Shown here piece after piece: positions 19,427-29,249 of a stretch of 64,000 nt of DNA. The notes beneath the pieces were generated by a model that worked only from the letters and a program-made list of their open reading frames with translations, searched no databases and was not told where the DNA came from. Numbering within the stretch: the first letter of the stretch is position 1; every line of letters begins with the position of its first letter. Position numbers and translations under genes: made by a program. Location: assembly GCF_000007665.1 (NCBI RefSeq), contig NC_006087.1, positions 2,232,001 through 2,296,000 of the forward strand, given 5' to 3'. The DNA is from Leifsonia xyli subsp. xyli str. CTCB07 (GTDB lineage Bacteria; Actinomycetota; Actinomycetes; Actinomycetales; Microbacteriaceae).

Positions 19427-21094
19427 GTGGACGGGTCTCCCGCGCCGCTCCGGGCGAGCGGGGTGCGCATTCGGCACGACGGTGCGGACGCCTGGACGCC
19501 CGACCGGGTGGACGCCGTGGTCGCGCCCGGCGAGACGCTGCTCGTCCTGGGGCCGAGCGGCTGCGGCAAATCGAGCTTCGCCCTGGCCCTGAACGGTCTC
19601 ATCCCGCACGCCGTCCCCGCCCGGCTCGAGGGGACGGTGCATGTCGGCGGTGTGGACACGGCCCGCTCCCGGGTCGCGGACCTGAGCGAGCGGGTCGGGA
19701 TGGTGTTCCAAGACCCGGACGCACAGATCGTCACCGGGACCGTCCTGGACGAAGTGTGCTTCGGGCCCGAGAACCGGCTGCTGCCCCGGGACGAGGTGCT
19801 CGAGCGCGCCGAGCGCGCGCTGCGGGCGGTCGGTCTGTGGGAGCGCCGCGCCGACGACCCGGAGACGCTCTCCGGCGGCGGCAAGCAGCGCCTCGCGATC
19901 GCCTGCGCGCTCGCCCTGGACGCCCCGCTGCTCGTCCTCGACGAGCCGACCGCGAACCTCGACCCGGCCGGGACGGAGGACCTGTACCGCCTCCTGGCCG
20001 GACTCGACCGGGCGGTGGTGCTGGTCGAGCACAATCTGGATGCGGCCATGTCGATCGTAGACTCGGTCCTGGTGCTGGACGGCGGGGGCCGCGTCGTCGC
20101 CCGCGGACCGGCGGCAGAGGTGCTGCGGGAGCGGGCAGAAGAGCTGCTGGAACTCGGTGTCTGGCTGCCGACCGCGACACTGGCGGCGCTGCGGTTGCGG
20201 CGGTCGGGAGTGGCGCTGGACCCCCTGCCGATGACGCCGGAGGAGCTGGCGACGGGGCTGGCCGCTCTGCCGGGTGCGGTGGGGACTGCGACGACGAGGC
20301 CCGCGCCGCCCCCGCCGCCCCCGGACGCCGCGGCCACCGCAGCCGCCGTCGTCGTGCGCGACCTCACCCTCCGCCGCGGGCGGATCGAGGTGCTGCACAG
20401 CGTCTCGCTGACCGTGGGCCGAGGCGACTTCGTCGCGGTCGTCGGGCCGAATGGGGCCGGGAAAACCACGCTGGCGCAGGCGATCGCGGGGCTGTTGCCG
20501 ACACCGCGCGGCGCAGTCGCCGCCGACCGGGCCGGCTTCGTCTTCCAGAACCCCGAGCACCAGTTCGTCCGGCACAGCGTCGCCGACGAGCTCGCGTTCA
20601 GCCTGCGGGGACGACCGGCCGAGGAGGTCGCGGAGCGGGTCGAGACGATGCTGGCGACGCTCGGCCTGACCGCGCAGCGAAAGGCGCACCCGTTCCTCCT
20701 CTCCGGTGGCCAGAAGCGCCGGCTCTCCGTCGGCACGGCGCTGATCGCGGGTGCGCCGCTGCTGGTCCTCGACGAGCCCACCTTCGGCCAGGACCGAGCC
20801 CGGGCGTCAGAGCTGCTCGAGACGCTGTCCCGGCTCAATGCCGACGGCACCACCGTGATCATCGTGACCCACGACCTCGGCCTCGCCGCCGAGCACGCGA
20901 GCCACGTCGCGGTGATCGCAGACGGGCGGCTCGCGGCCCACAGCGCCGCGAAGGGCATCCTGGGCGATGCCGGCCTGCTGCGGCGCACCGGGCTGCGGGA
21001 GCCGCCGCTCGGGCAGGCGCTCGCCGGCCCCGGCGTCCCCCCGGCCCTTCTCGGGATCACGCGGCTGCGCGACCTGCCGGGCGGTGCGCTGTGA
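19427..21094 (+). CDS. ECF transporter double ATPase subunit (YkoD/CbiO-like)
   Basis: A 555-residue cytoplasmic protein with two ABC ATPase domains in one chain. Domain 1: Walker A GPSGCGKS at 42-49, signature LSGGGKQRL, Walker B LLVLDEPTANLD. Domain 2: Walker A GPNGAGKT near residue 340, signature LSGGQKRRLSVG, Walker B LLVLDEPTFGQD. A Pro/Ala-rich linker (PAPPPPPPDAAATAAA) joins them. It energises the ECF importer with the S-component before it and the T-component after it. The GTG start lies three bases after the S-component stop, and the T-component GTG overlaps its stop. The gene is intact. Confidence 0.9.
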   Translation: MDGSPAPLRASGVRIRHDGADAWTPDRVDAVVAPGETLLVLGPSGCGKSSFALALNGLIPHAVPARLEGTVHVGGVDTARSRVADLSERVGMVFQDPDAQIVTGTVLDEVCFGPENRLLPRDEVLERAERALRAVGLWERRADDPETLSGGGKQRLAIACALALDAPLLVLDEPTANLDPAGTEDLYRLLAGLDRAVVLVEHNLDAAMSIVDSVLVLDGGGRVVARGPAAEVLRERAEELLELGVWLPTATLAALRLRRSGVALDPLPMTPEELATGLAALPGAVGTATTRPAPPPPPPDAAATAAAVVVRDLTLRRGRIEVLHSVSLTVGRGDFVAVVGPNGAGKTTLAQAIAGLLPTPRGAVAADRAGFVFQNPEHQFVRHSVADELAFSLRGRPAEEVAERVETMLATLGLTAQRKAHPFLLSGGQKRRLSVGTALIAGAPLLVLDEPTFGQDRARASELLETLSRLNADGTTVIIVTHDLGLAAEHASHVAVIADGRLAAHSAAKGILGDAGLLRRTGLREPPLGQALAGPGVPPALLGITRLRDLPGGAL

Positions 21095-21885
21095 CCTTCC
21101 TCTCCGGTGACCCGTACGGCACGGGCGAGCGGCCGTCGCGGCGGTTCCTGCACCACCTGAACCCGCTCGCGAAGGTCGCGGGCATCCTGCCGGCGTGGAT
21201 CGGGCTGTTCTTCACGCGGGACGCACTGACCCCGCTGATCGTGCTCGTCGCGGCGATGCTGCTCCTGCTGGCCGGTGCGCGGCTGCGGCCCACGGTGCTC
21301 GTGACGCTCCTGATCGGGGCGCCGGTCGTGGTTCTGGCAATGGCGCTGAGCTTCGGCTTCTGGACAGATCCGGCCCGCGTGGCCGACCGGACCGTGCTGT
21401 TCGCGATCGGATCGGCGCCCTACACTGCGGGTGCGTTCGCGGTCGGAGCGGCGACCTCCCTGCGGTTGACCGCGCTCGTGTCGCTCGCGCTGGTGGGCGG
21501 GCTGACGACGACGGGGCCGGACCTGTCGCGGGCGCTGGTCGCGCAGCTGCGCGTACACTACCGGATCGGCTACACGGCGGTCGCGGCGTACCGGTTCCTG
21601 CCACGGTTCCGGACAGAGCTGGCGATCATCCGGCAGGCGCAGCGGGTGCGCGGCGTCGGGTGGCTCTCCAGGCCGTTCGCGTCCGTCATCCCGCTGCTCG
21701 CCTCAAGCATCCGCCGCGCCGACCGGATGGCGCTCGCGATGGAGTCGCGGGCCTTCGGCGCGCATCCCACGCGCACCGAACGCCACCCCTCGCGCTGGCG
21801 CGCCCGCGACACGGTCTTCACGCTCGTCCTCTGGCTGCTCACCGCCGCGCTGTTTTTCGGCAGCGCGCTCGCGACGCGGACCTGA
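21091..21885 (+). CDS. ECF transporter T-component (CbiQ/YkoC-like permease)
   Basis: A 264-residue transmembrane coupling protein that links the double ATPase to the S-component. It begins with the soluble FLHHLNPLAKVAGILPAWIGL motif and continues with about five spans (LIVLVAAMLLLLAGARL, VLVTLLIGAPVVVLAMALSF, LVSLALVGGLTTTG, VLWLLTAALFFGSAL). The cytoplasmic coupling helices contain MALAMESRAFGA, the A/S-R-A/G motif expected of EcfT proteins. The GTG start overlaps the ATPase stop (GTGA), implying translational coupling. It converges with the MarR gene, 18 bases away. Confidence 0.88.
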   Translation: MTFLSGDPYGTGERPSRRFLHHLNPLAKVAGILPAWIGLFFTRDALTPLIVLVAAMLLLLAGARLRPTVLVTLLIGAPVVVLAMALSFGFWTDPARVADRTVLFAIGSAPYTAGAFAVGAATSLRLTALVSLALVGGLTTTGPDLSRALVAQLRVHYRIGYTAVAAYRFLPRFRTELAIIRQAQRVRGVGWLSRPFASVIPLLASSIRRADRMALAMESRAFGAHPTRTERHPSRWRARDTVFTLVLWLLTAALFFGSALATRT

Positions 21886-21903
21886 CCGCCGCCGCCCGAC
21901 TGT

Positions 21904-22368
21904 TCAGAGGGCGGGGCGGGCGATGCGAGCGGCTTGTTCGAGCGCCGGGAGGGCGCGGCGAAGCCCGTCCACCTGTTCCGGCGAAAGACCCTGGAGGATG
22001 GCGACGACGGCCTGGGCGCGGTCGGAGCGGGCGGCGAGGAGCAGGTCCATGCCGACATCCGTGGCGGAGACGAGGAAGGAGCGCCCGTCGTCGGGGTCGG
22101 GGGTGCGCTGAACGAGACCGCGCGCTTCCAAGTCGGTGACGACACGGGTGATGGTGGGGGCGGCGACGACCTCGATGGTGGCGATCTCACTCGGGCGAAG
22201 GGGACCGCTGCGGACGATCGTCGACAGGGCGGAGAGCTGACCGTGGCTGAGGTCGCCGGTGGCCGACCGGATGCGCCTGCTCAGCCGGCCGACAGCAAGG
22301 GTCAGGCGACCGGGAAGATCGTCGCCGCCGATCGTCGGCCGTCCAGAATCGTCATGCTCTCTCTGCAT
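21904..22368 (-). CDS. MarR-family transcriptional regulator
   Basis: A 154-residue winged-helix regulator. LSHGQLSALSTIVRSGPLRPSEIATIEVVAAPTITRVVTDLEARGLVQRTPDPDDGRSFLVSAT is the complete MarR DNA-binding domain, with the DPDDGR wing. Dimerisation helices flank it. ATG at 22368 is chosen because GAGGAAG precedes it and the size fits the family; an ATG at 22425 would add 19 residues without a ribosome site. It converges with the ECF operon, so its target is more likely itself or something upstream. The effector is unknown. Confidence 0.85.
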   Translation of the reverse strand: MQREHDDSGRPTIGGDDLPGRLTLAVGRLSRRIRSATGDLSHGQLSALSTIVRSGPLRPSEIATIEVVAAPTITRVVTDLEARGLVQRTPDPDDGRSFLVSATDVGMDLLLAARSDRAQAVVAILQGLSPEQVDGLRRALPALEQAARIARPAL

Positions 22369-23008
22369 CGACTTCCTCACCTTCCTCACTGACCATCCGC
22401 TATCCGCGGTGGTCCTCCTGACCATATTTCGACTCAACCTGCGAAAGAGGCTATTACACCAACGACGCTTATTATTACGGCTGGGAGGAAGGCCGCAGCA
22501 AGACCGCCCTCGAACAGTCCCGGCATCGAGCGAGGGGAGTTCCCCGCTGCGGCTGGCGGCGCACTCCCCGCCTGAGCCGTGAACCACGGAACCGTGAGCC
22601 CGCCGGACCGGGGCGTGCGGCTCCGAGCGGGCCTGCGATTGTGTGAGATACTAATTGTTATAAAAATGACATCGTTGACACCGGCTGCCACTGTCGCGTG
22701 GACCCACCGCACAGCCGCCCCTGGGCCCCTGAGCCCCGCAGTTCCTGGGCGCCGCGGTGTCGCGAAGCGCGGCAAGAGAACGCGTCCCGCTTTCGGAGTC
22801 CCAGGCAATCGGGGGAGACACCCCACCGCGAATCACTTAATGAACGTCAAGCAATTTCCTGCCGTCGCCCGCGCGTCACCAGACGGAGCCAGCAGTGCTG
22901 AAATCACCCGGACAGGGTGATCGCCTCCTCGCCGAAACGCGCCTACTGTTCGCAAGCGCGGGCCCTTTGCGAATCGGATTCACTGCGTGCTGACTTGTCG
23001 GAGGTCCT
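22369..23008. other. Intergenic region between MarR and LuxR-type regulators
   Basis: About 640 bases. It has two AT-rich islands: 22420-22490 (ATATTTCGACTC... TTATTATTACGG) and around 22640-22675 (GATACTAATTGTTATAAAAA), the second a likely promoter region. On the minus strand 22434-22526 could encode a 30-residue hydrophobic peptide (LAAAFLPAVIISVVGVIASF) but has no clear ribosome site. Other open frames here look like composition effects. GGAGG before 23009 is the ribosome site of the next gene. Confidence 0.4.
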
Positions 23009-25525
23009 GTGGTCGACGTCGCCGGCGAAACGCCGGAACCCGGTGCAGAGCCTCTGGTGCTGCGCCGCACCCTCGTCCGGCAACTCGACGAAGGCGAGCG
23101 GGACTCCGCGACGATCGCGATCATCGCCTCGACCGGGACCGGCAAGACCGAACTGCTGCGCCGGTGGTGTGGAAACGCTTCCAATAAACGCAAGTATTTT
23201 GACGTTGCTTCGGATTCTCACTGGCTGGATCGGCTCGCCTGGACACTCGGCCAGGAGAACGCCGTGACGGTCGTGGTCGACGCGGTGGAGCGAGTGGAGG
23301 GCAACGCGGAGCGCGAACAGCTCCTCGAACTCGTGACGAACGCGACGAGCGCCGTGGTCCTCAGCGGACGCGACCTGCCGATCACGATCGCTGCACCGCG
23401 CGAGGAACGGCCGCACCTCTCGATCGGACCCGGCGAACTGGCCCTCCGCTTCGAGGAGGCGTACAAGCTGCTGCGCGCCCACGGCGTCACGCTCGACACC
23501 TCCGAACTCCTCACCCTCGTGGACCGCGCCGACGGACGGGCGGCGACGCCGACGCTGGCAGCGGAGACGGCGGCCAGAGCAGAGAGCCCCGGAGCCGCGA
23601 TGGCCACCATCCGCCACTCACCGGGCAGCCTCGCCACCCTGCTCGTGCGCCGCCTGCTCGACTCCCTCAACGGGGAGCGCGCGCGATTGCTGCTGGCGCT
23701 GTCGACGGTCCCCTCTTTCGACGCGGAGCTCGCCGCCGCGCTCGCGGGCTGCCCATACGCCATCGCCGCCCTCGAAGAGATCGGCTTCGGCCCGGGACTG
23801 CTGAACCGGCCGGACAGCGGCGCGGACCCAGACCCCCACGGTCGCTACAGCTTCGAGCCATCCTTCCGCGACGGCCTGATGGCCGAGTTCCTGAACCGCG
23901 ATGCCACTCGCTTCGCCGAGTTGCACAGCGTCGCGACCGAATGGCACATCGCCAACGGAGACATCGGGCTCGCCCTGGAACAGGCGCTGCACTCGGGTTC
24001 GGCCGACCTCATCGAAGACCTGCTGCGGCGCTTCGGCCTCGGACTCGTCTTCAGCGGCTCTGTCCTCCCCGTCCGCAACGCCCTCGCGGCCCTGAAGGAT
24101 CGTGGCGTCCTCTCCCCCACGACCGGGCTGCTCGGAGCGCTGGTCTGCTCACCGCAGCTGACCGAATCTGTGCGCGTGGATCATTTCCTCGCGCTCGCGG
24201 AGGACGAGGTCGCCCCGCGCTCACCCGAGCGCGACGTCGCCGCCGCCGCGCTTCACGCACTGCGCTCCCTCGACGGTCCCGGGGCCGATGCCGCGCTCAG
24301 CACCCTGGAGGCTGCGGTCGCCCGCACGACCAGCCAGCCGTTCGGCGAGGGCGGCCCGGTGGCCGTGCTCGACGCGCGCCTGTTCGCCGAAGTCGTGACG
24401 GCGCGCGTGTATATGGCGACAGGCCACCCCGACATCGCCCTCCACCGCGCTGTCCTCGCGGCCGACGGCGCAGAGGAATCCCACCGTCCCTGGCTCGCGA
24501 TGCTGGCCCTGGACACCGCCGCGAACATCGCCACCAGCCTCGCCAACTGGGCGCTGGTCGGCGTCCTGGAGCACCGCATCGCCGGGCTCAACCAGACCGC
24601 CGTCGAACCGGACAGCCTGGTCGACGCCGGTATCCGGCTGCGCGCCGCGTACCGGTCATGCGAGCCGTATCGCGTCTCGCAGATCGACGACATCATCGCA
24701 GCGCAGTGGCGAGCCCTCGACTCCGTGGGCGTCCTCGCGCCGCGAGCCCTCCGTCTGCTGTTCCGTCTGGACACCGCGCCAGACCCGCGCGCCGTCTTCG
24801 AGCAGATGGAGCAGCTGTTCGCCACCAGCCTGCGGCGACGCCCGGAGACCCTGGCGCTCAGCGCGTTCCGCTTCCTCGACCTCGCCTTCCTCTACCGCGG
24901 GCGCAGCGCCGCCCGCAACCACGTCGACACCCTCACCGCGGCCGTCGGCTCCGATCACCTGTGCGCCTTCCTCGGCTGTGCGATGCTGCGGGAGGGCACA
25001 CCGGCCCAGGAGGCCGGAGCCGCCGCCCTGGAGACGGCCCTGACCGACGGCACCCGGGCCCACGAAGGGACGAACCTCGTCCTCGGCTGGCTCCTGCTCG
25101 CCCAGTGGTCGCACAACGCCGGGGACGACGCCGCGGCGCAGGCCCGGCTGACGCAGGCCGTGACCCTGGCCGAGCGGATGCGGGCCCGGCGCCCCTTCCT
25201 GGCGCGCCCCTCATTCGTCCGGCTGGTCTCGGACCGTCTCGGCTCATTCGGCGCGGCGGACGGTTTCGCCGCATCCATCGTCGAAGCGGCCGGGGCAGCC
25301 GGAGTCAGGAGCGAGGCCGACGGCGGTCCAGAGTCCCGGCTGACCGCTCGTGAGCGCGACCTCCTGCGCGAACTCCCGCTGCACCAGACCGTGCCGCAGA
25401 TCGCGGCCAAGCACAGTGTGAGCGTCAACACGGTGAAAACCCACCTGCGCTCGATCTACACGAAGGTCGGCGCCAGCGGACGCGCCGAGGCGGTCCAGCG
25501 GGCACGCGAACTCGGTCTGCTCTAA
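23009..25525 (+). CDS. Large LuxR-family (MalT-like) ATPase regulator
   Basis: An 838-residue regulator. A P-loop ASTGTGKTELL is at about residues 40-50; RSPxxLA-like STAND features are weak, so the ATPase part is divergent. A long helical region with probable TPR-type repeats follows. The C-terminus is a LuxR helix-turn-helix (about residues 784-835: LTARERDLLRELPLHQTVPQIAAKHSVSVNTVKTHLRSIY). Starts at GTG with GGAGG four bases upstream. It lies directly before, and in the same direction as, the cell-surface operon at 25641-30894, and is a good candidate for its activator (inference). The gene is intact. Confidence 0.87.
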   Translation: MVDVAGETPEPGAEPLVLRRTLVRQLDEGERDSATIAIIASTGTGKTELLRRWCGNASNKRKYFDVASDSHWLDRLAWTLGQENAVTVVVDAVERVEGNAEREQLLELVTNATSAVVLSGRDLPITIAAPREERPHLSIGPGELALRFEEAYKLLRAHGVTLDTSELLTLVDRADGRAATPTLAAETAARAESPGAAMATIRHSPGSLATLLVRRLLDSLNGERARLLLALSTVPSFDAELAAALAGCPYAIAALEEIGFGPGLLNRPDSGADPDPHGRYSFEPSFRDGLMAEFLNRDATRFAELHSVATEWHIANGDIGLALEQALHSGSADLIEDLLRRFGLGLVFSGSVLPVRNALAALKDRGVLSPTTGLLGALVCSPQLTESVRVDHFLALAEDEVAPRSPERDVAAAALHALRSLDGPGADAALSTLEAAVARTTSQPFGEGGPVAVLDARLFAEVVTARVYMATGHPDIALHRAVLAADGAEESHRPWLAMLALDTAANIATSLANWALVGVLEHRIAGLNQTAVEPDSLVDAGIRLRAAYRSCEPYRVSQIDDIIAAQWRALDSVGVLAPRALRLLFRLDTAPDPRAVFEQMEQLFATSLRRRPETLALSAFRFLDLAFLYRGRSAARNHVDTLTAAVGSDHLCAFLGCAMLREGTPAQEAGAAALETALTDGTRAHEGTNLVLGWLLLAQWSHNAGDDAAAQARLTQAVTLAERMRARRPFLARPSFVRLVSDRLGSFGAADGFAASIVEAAGAAGVRSEADGGPESRLTARERDLLRELPLHQTVPQIAAKHSVSVNTVKTHLRSIYTKVGASGRAEAVQRARELGLL

Positions 25526-25640
25526 ACCAAGAGCCTCTGCGCAACAAAAAGAATCATCCGCTTCGGGCGATACAGAAAACGCCGGACGCTGTACACGATC
25601 CACTCAACGTCTCTCGTCCGTTGCCGTTGGGGGTTCCATA

Positions 25641-28064
25641 GTGAGATCAGGTGTCATCCGTCATCGCACGCACAAGGCGAGAGCGGAGAGAAGAGGACAC
25701 AGCCGTGCGCTACGGCCCGCCGCTGCCGACACAGCGCTCGCCCTGTTGCTGACGGGCGCAGGTCTGTGGGCTCTGCCCGCGCAGGACGCGCCGGGGGATC
25801 GCTCGGCGGCCACCGGACGCTACCTGAGTGGCTCGCTCATCGGCCTCGACACCAGCCTTGCCGCCTCCCTCGATGGCCAAAGCGCCGAAAGCAACGGAAC
25901 GGCCGACCAGACGAACGCGAGCGGCCTCAAGGTCGGCGCGCTGGGCACAGTGAACCTCACGACACCGGGCGGCCTGCGGCTCCCACTCTCCCTCGACGAC
26001 GTCGGGGTGGTCGAACAATACGCCTCAGCCCTGCGGAACGCCTCATCGATGGGCGCGTCGGGACTCACCTCCGCCACCGGCGCCATCGGCGCCGGCATCA
26101 CCCCGGCCCCAGGCCTCGCGCCCGGTCCCCTGCACCTCGGCCTCGCGCAGGCGGTCTCCTCGCTGGGGCTGCCGGCCGCGACGCTGAACGAACTCGCCCA
26201 GCTCGACCTCCGTATCGGCGTCACCGCCGATCGCGCCGCGCAGGCCGCCCCGGGCTCACCGGCCGGCTCCTCTTCGATCGCGGACACCCAGCTCCGCTTC
26301 CAGAGCCCGACCCTCGCGGCGCTGGCCGGTGCGATCAGGACGCAGGTCGGCGCCGTCCAGACGGCCGTCGACAACCTCTCGGGCCCGAGCGGCACGCTGG
26401 CAGCCGCGCTGAAGACGCTCCTACTCTCCGGCACCCTCACCACGACGGCGAGCGTGAGCGCTTCCACCCTGCTGTCCGCCGTTTCGCCGCTGCTCAGCGG
26501 CACGATCGCCGACCCCGCCTACCCCGGTGTGAGCATCGATCTCGGAACGGGCACGGTCACGGTCGATCTGGACTCGCTCACCACGCTGGAGGGCCTCGCG
26601 CCCAACACCGAGCTGCTGACCGGAAAGGTGATCGACGAACTCGGCGACCGCATCTCGGGCGTGGCCGGTTCCCTGTTCACCCACGTGGAGAATACCCTCA
26701 CCACGGCCATCGGCGGGCTCAGCGTCACCGCGAGCGTCAGCAGGCTCGACGTCCAGGTCGTCACCGTGAACTCCACGATCGGAGCCCTCCGCTCCGGGAG
26801 CACGTCGGGCATCGCCCTCGCCGGCGCCGGCCTCGCCCTGTCGCCGGACACCGTGCTCAGTACACTGAACGGGCCACTGAACAGCATCGGCTCCCTCGTC
26901 ACAGCCATCGGCCCCACGGTCATCGCACCCGTCACCGACACACTGATACCCGCGCTCGAGCCGGTGCTGAGCCAGGTTGTCTCGCTCACCGCCAACAGCC
27001 AGTCCACCGCCGGCGGTGTGTTCACCGAGACGGCACTGCGCGCCACCGTCCTCCCCAGGGGACCCGCTCTCGTCCTGAACGTCGCGAACGCCAGCGTCGG
27101 GCCGAATGCGCTCGCCGGACCTCCCACCGCGACCGGGATCGCACCCGCCCAAGGGCCGGCGGCCGGCGGCACCGATGTCACCCTCACCGGCACCGGCTTC
27201 ACCGGAGCCACCAGCGTCACCTTCGGCGGCGCACCGGCCGCAAAGATGACCGTCATGGACGACACCACCATCATCGCCACCACCCCGGCGCACCTTCCGG
27301 CCACGGTGAGCATCGCTGTGGAGCACCCGAACGGCGACTCCAGCCCCGACGGCTTCACCTTCGACGCGGTGCCCGGCGCACCGGTGATCTCCGACCTAGC
27401 GCCGGGTCACGGTCCCGCCATCGGCGGCACGGCTGTGACCCTCTCCGGGAGCGAGTTCACCGGGACGACGGCCGTCACCGTGGACGACGTCTCCGTTCCG
27501 TTCACCGTGATCGACGACAGCGCCATCGCCATCACCGCTCCGCCGCACGCGGCCGGCAACGTGCCGATCGTCGTGACGACCCCGATCGGGCCCACGCCGT
27601 CCGTGGTCTTCACCTACGATATGGGGACCACCGTCGACGGCATGACACCCAGCAGCGGCCCGGAGACCGGCGGGACGGCCGTCACCATCACCGGCGGCTG
27701 CTTCACCGACGCGACCGGCGTGCTGTTCGGGACGACGCCCGCCACCTCGTTCCGGGTGATGACCGACGCGACCATCGCCGCTGTGAGCCCCGCCGGAAAC
27801 GGGACGGCGGAAATCGCCGTCGTGGGGGCCGCTGCCTGCGGCACCGGCACGCTGACCGGCGCGTTCCGCTACCTCGACCCGGACGCGCCCATCATCATCC
27901 CGGCGGGCGACGCCACCTCGACGGGTGTCGCCGCGGGCCACGGTGCCGGCCGCCTGGCCGGAACCGGTTCGACCACCGACGGCTTCGCCCTGCCGGCCGG
28001 CATCGGCCTGCTGATGCTCGCCTGCGGCGGACTCATCATCCTGCGCCGGACACGACGCGCATAA
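25641..28064 (+). CDS. Wall-anchored surface protein (choice-of-anchor G / IPT-TIG repeats, LAGTG motif)
   Basis: An 807-residue exported protein. A long basic N-region is followed by a hydrophobic signal (ADTALALLLTGAGLWALPAQ). About residues 55-480 form a Thr/Ser/Leu-rich region with YLSGSLIGLDTSLAASLDG, typical of the choice-of-anchor G group. Three IPT/TIG Ig-like repeats follow at about 495-575, 578-658 and 661-743, each with the GP-x-x-GGT-x-VT pattern. The C-terminus has LAGTG (772-776), a membrane span (GIGLLMLACGGLIIL) and RRTRRA, a sortase-type anchor of the LAxTG class. It is the first gene of a four-gene surface operon. The GTG start has only a modest TGGGGG site; a later start is possible. 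No sortase gene is in the window. Confidence 0.8.
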   Translation: MRSGVIRHRTHKARAERRGHSRALRPAAADTALALLLTGAGLWALPAQDAPGDRSAATGRYLSGSLIGLDTSLAASLDGQSAESNGTADQTNASGLKVGALGTVNLTTPGGLRLPLSLDDVGVVEQYASALRNASSMGASGLTSATGAIGAGITPAPGLAPGPLHLGLAQAVSSLGLPAATLNELAQLDLRIGVTADRAAQAAPGSPAGSSSIADTQLRFQSPTLAALAGAIRTQVGAVQTAVDNLSGPSGTLAAALKTLLLSGTLTTTASVSASTLLSAVSPLLSGTIADPAYPGVSIDLGTGTVTVDLDSLTTLEGLAPNTELLTGKVIDELGDRISGVAGSLFTHVENTLTTAIGGLSVTASVSRLDVQVVTVNSTIGALRSGSTSGIALAGAGLALSPDTVLSTLNGPLNSIGSLVTAIGPTVIAPVTDTLIPALEPVLSQVVSLTANSQSTAGGVFTETALRATVLPRGPALVLNVANASVGPNALAGPPTATGIAPAQGPAAGGTDVTLTGTGFTGATSVTFGGAPAAKMTVMDDTTIIATTPAHLPATVSIAVEHPNGDSSPDGFTFDAVPGAPVISDLAPGHGPAIGGTAVTLSGSEFTGTTAVTVDDVSVPFTVIDDSAIAITAPPHAAGNVPIVVTTPIGPTPSVVFTYDMGTTVDGMTPSSGPETGGTAVTITGGCFTDATGVLFGTTPATSFRVMTDATIAAVSPAGNGTAEIAVVGAAACGTGTLTGAFRYLDPDAPIIIPAGDATSTGVAAGHGAGRLAGTGSTTDGFALPAGIGLLMLACGGLIILRRTRRA

Positions 28065-28082
28065 GTAGAGGGGAAAGAACCC

Positions 28083-29249
28083 ATGACCGACACTGACGAG
28101 GACCGTGTCTCCGGACGCCGCCGCAAGCTGCAGGCCGTGCTGGCCACCGGGCTCATGCTCGGCGCCGGGGCCACCGTCACTCTCGCCGCCTGGAGCGACT
28201 CGGAGTACGCGACCGGGACGTTCAGCGCCGGAACGTTCAACCTGGTGGGCAGCACCGACGGCACCACCTTCACCGACCACGCCACCTCCGGTGCGGCGGC
28301 GGCCCTCCTGTTCACAGTGAACACGGCCACGCTGTCGCCGACCGATGTGACGGCCTCCCCGTTCGCCGTGCAGCTCGCGGCGAACACCACCAACAACGCC
28401 ACCGTCACCATCAGCAGCTCCACCACGACCGGGTCCATCGCCAATCTGACCTACCAGTTGCTGCAAACGACCTCCTTCGGCTGCACGGCGACGACGACCG
28501 GAACCACCCTGGTCACGGCCGGAACGGCTGTCGGCTCCGTGCCCAGCTCCACCACGTTCTCCCTCGCCAAGGGGACAAGCGGTGCGGCGGGCTCCCCGGT
28601 GTACCTGTGCTTCAAGGTGACAGCGGGCAGCGGACTCGTCCAGGGGCAGACCGGCACCGCGACCTGGCAGTTCCAGGCAGCGGGCGTCCTCCTCGGCTCG
28701 GGCGCGGGGACGACGCTCGCCAGCTGGACAGACGCCGAGTTCGGCGGCGCATCCTTCACCGGCTCGGTCTTCGCCACAGAGTCGAGCGCCAACGGCGGCG
28801 CCTACGCCGACAACACCACCGCCCCGGGAGCGAGCCTGACCATGTCGGGCGCGTTCGCTCCCGGGGTCTCGGTGTACGTCCCGGTCCTCATCCGCACCAA
28901 GGCCGCATCGGTGGCCGGAACGGCGACGCTGAACGGCGCGACGCTCGGCGGAACGGACGTTTCCACGCTCGGGGCCGCGCTCGTCTACCGCGTCGTGCGC
29001 ACGACGGGGACCTGCGCCGCGTCGGCGTTCGCCGGGAGCCCGGCCTTCGTCGGCGCGTCCGGCGTCGCTCGCCCACTCACCGCTGGACAGGAGGCCGGCG
29101 TGAGCAACCCACTGATCGCCGCCACGGCGAGCACACCGGGAACGGCGACCGGCCTCTGCTTCGAGATCACCCTGCCGACCGCCGCGGCGAACAGCCTCCA
29201 GGGCAAGACCGCGACCGCGACCTGGCTGATCACGGCGGTGTCGAGCTGA
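28083..29249 (+). CDS. SipW-dependent-type secreted protein (TasA/CalY-like signal)
   Basis: A 388-residue secreted protein. Its N-terminus (RRRKLQAVLATGLMLGAGATVTLAAWSDSEYATGTFSAG) is the signal typical of proteins processed by SipW-like signal peptidases: a basic start, hydrophobic core, then AAWSDSE-x-x-TGTFSAGTF. The rest is Thr/Ala/Ser-rich beta structure. A second, internal LASWTDAEFGGASFTGSVFA segment near residue 212 repeats the mature start, so the protein appears to contain two related domains. The gene's stop overlaps the start of the signal peptidase gene (TGATG), matching the known pairing of substrate and peptidase. A matrix or pilin-like structural role is inferred. Confidence 0.8.
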   Translation: MTDTDEDRVSGRRRKLQAVLATGLMLGAGATVTLAAWSDSEYATGTFSAGTFNLVGSTDGTTFTDHATSGAAAALLFTVNTATLSPTDVTASPFAVQLAANTTNNATVTISSSTTTGSIANLTYQLLQTTSFGCTATTTGTTLVTAGTAVGSVPSSTTFSLAKGTSGAAGSPVYLCFKVTAGSGLVQGQTGTATWQFQAAGVLLGSGAGTTLASWTDAEFGGASFTGSVFATESSANGGAYADNTTAPGASLTMSGAFAPGVSVYVPVLIRTKAASVAGTATLNGATLGGTDVSTLGAALVYRVVRTTGTCAASAFAGSPAFVGASGVARPLTAGQEAGVSNPLIAATASTPGTATGLCFEITLPTAAANSLQGKTATATWLITAVSS

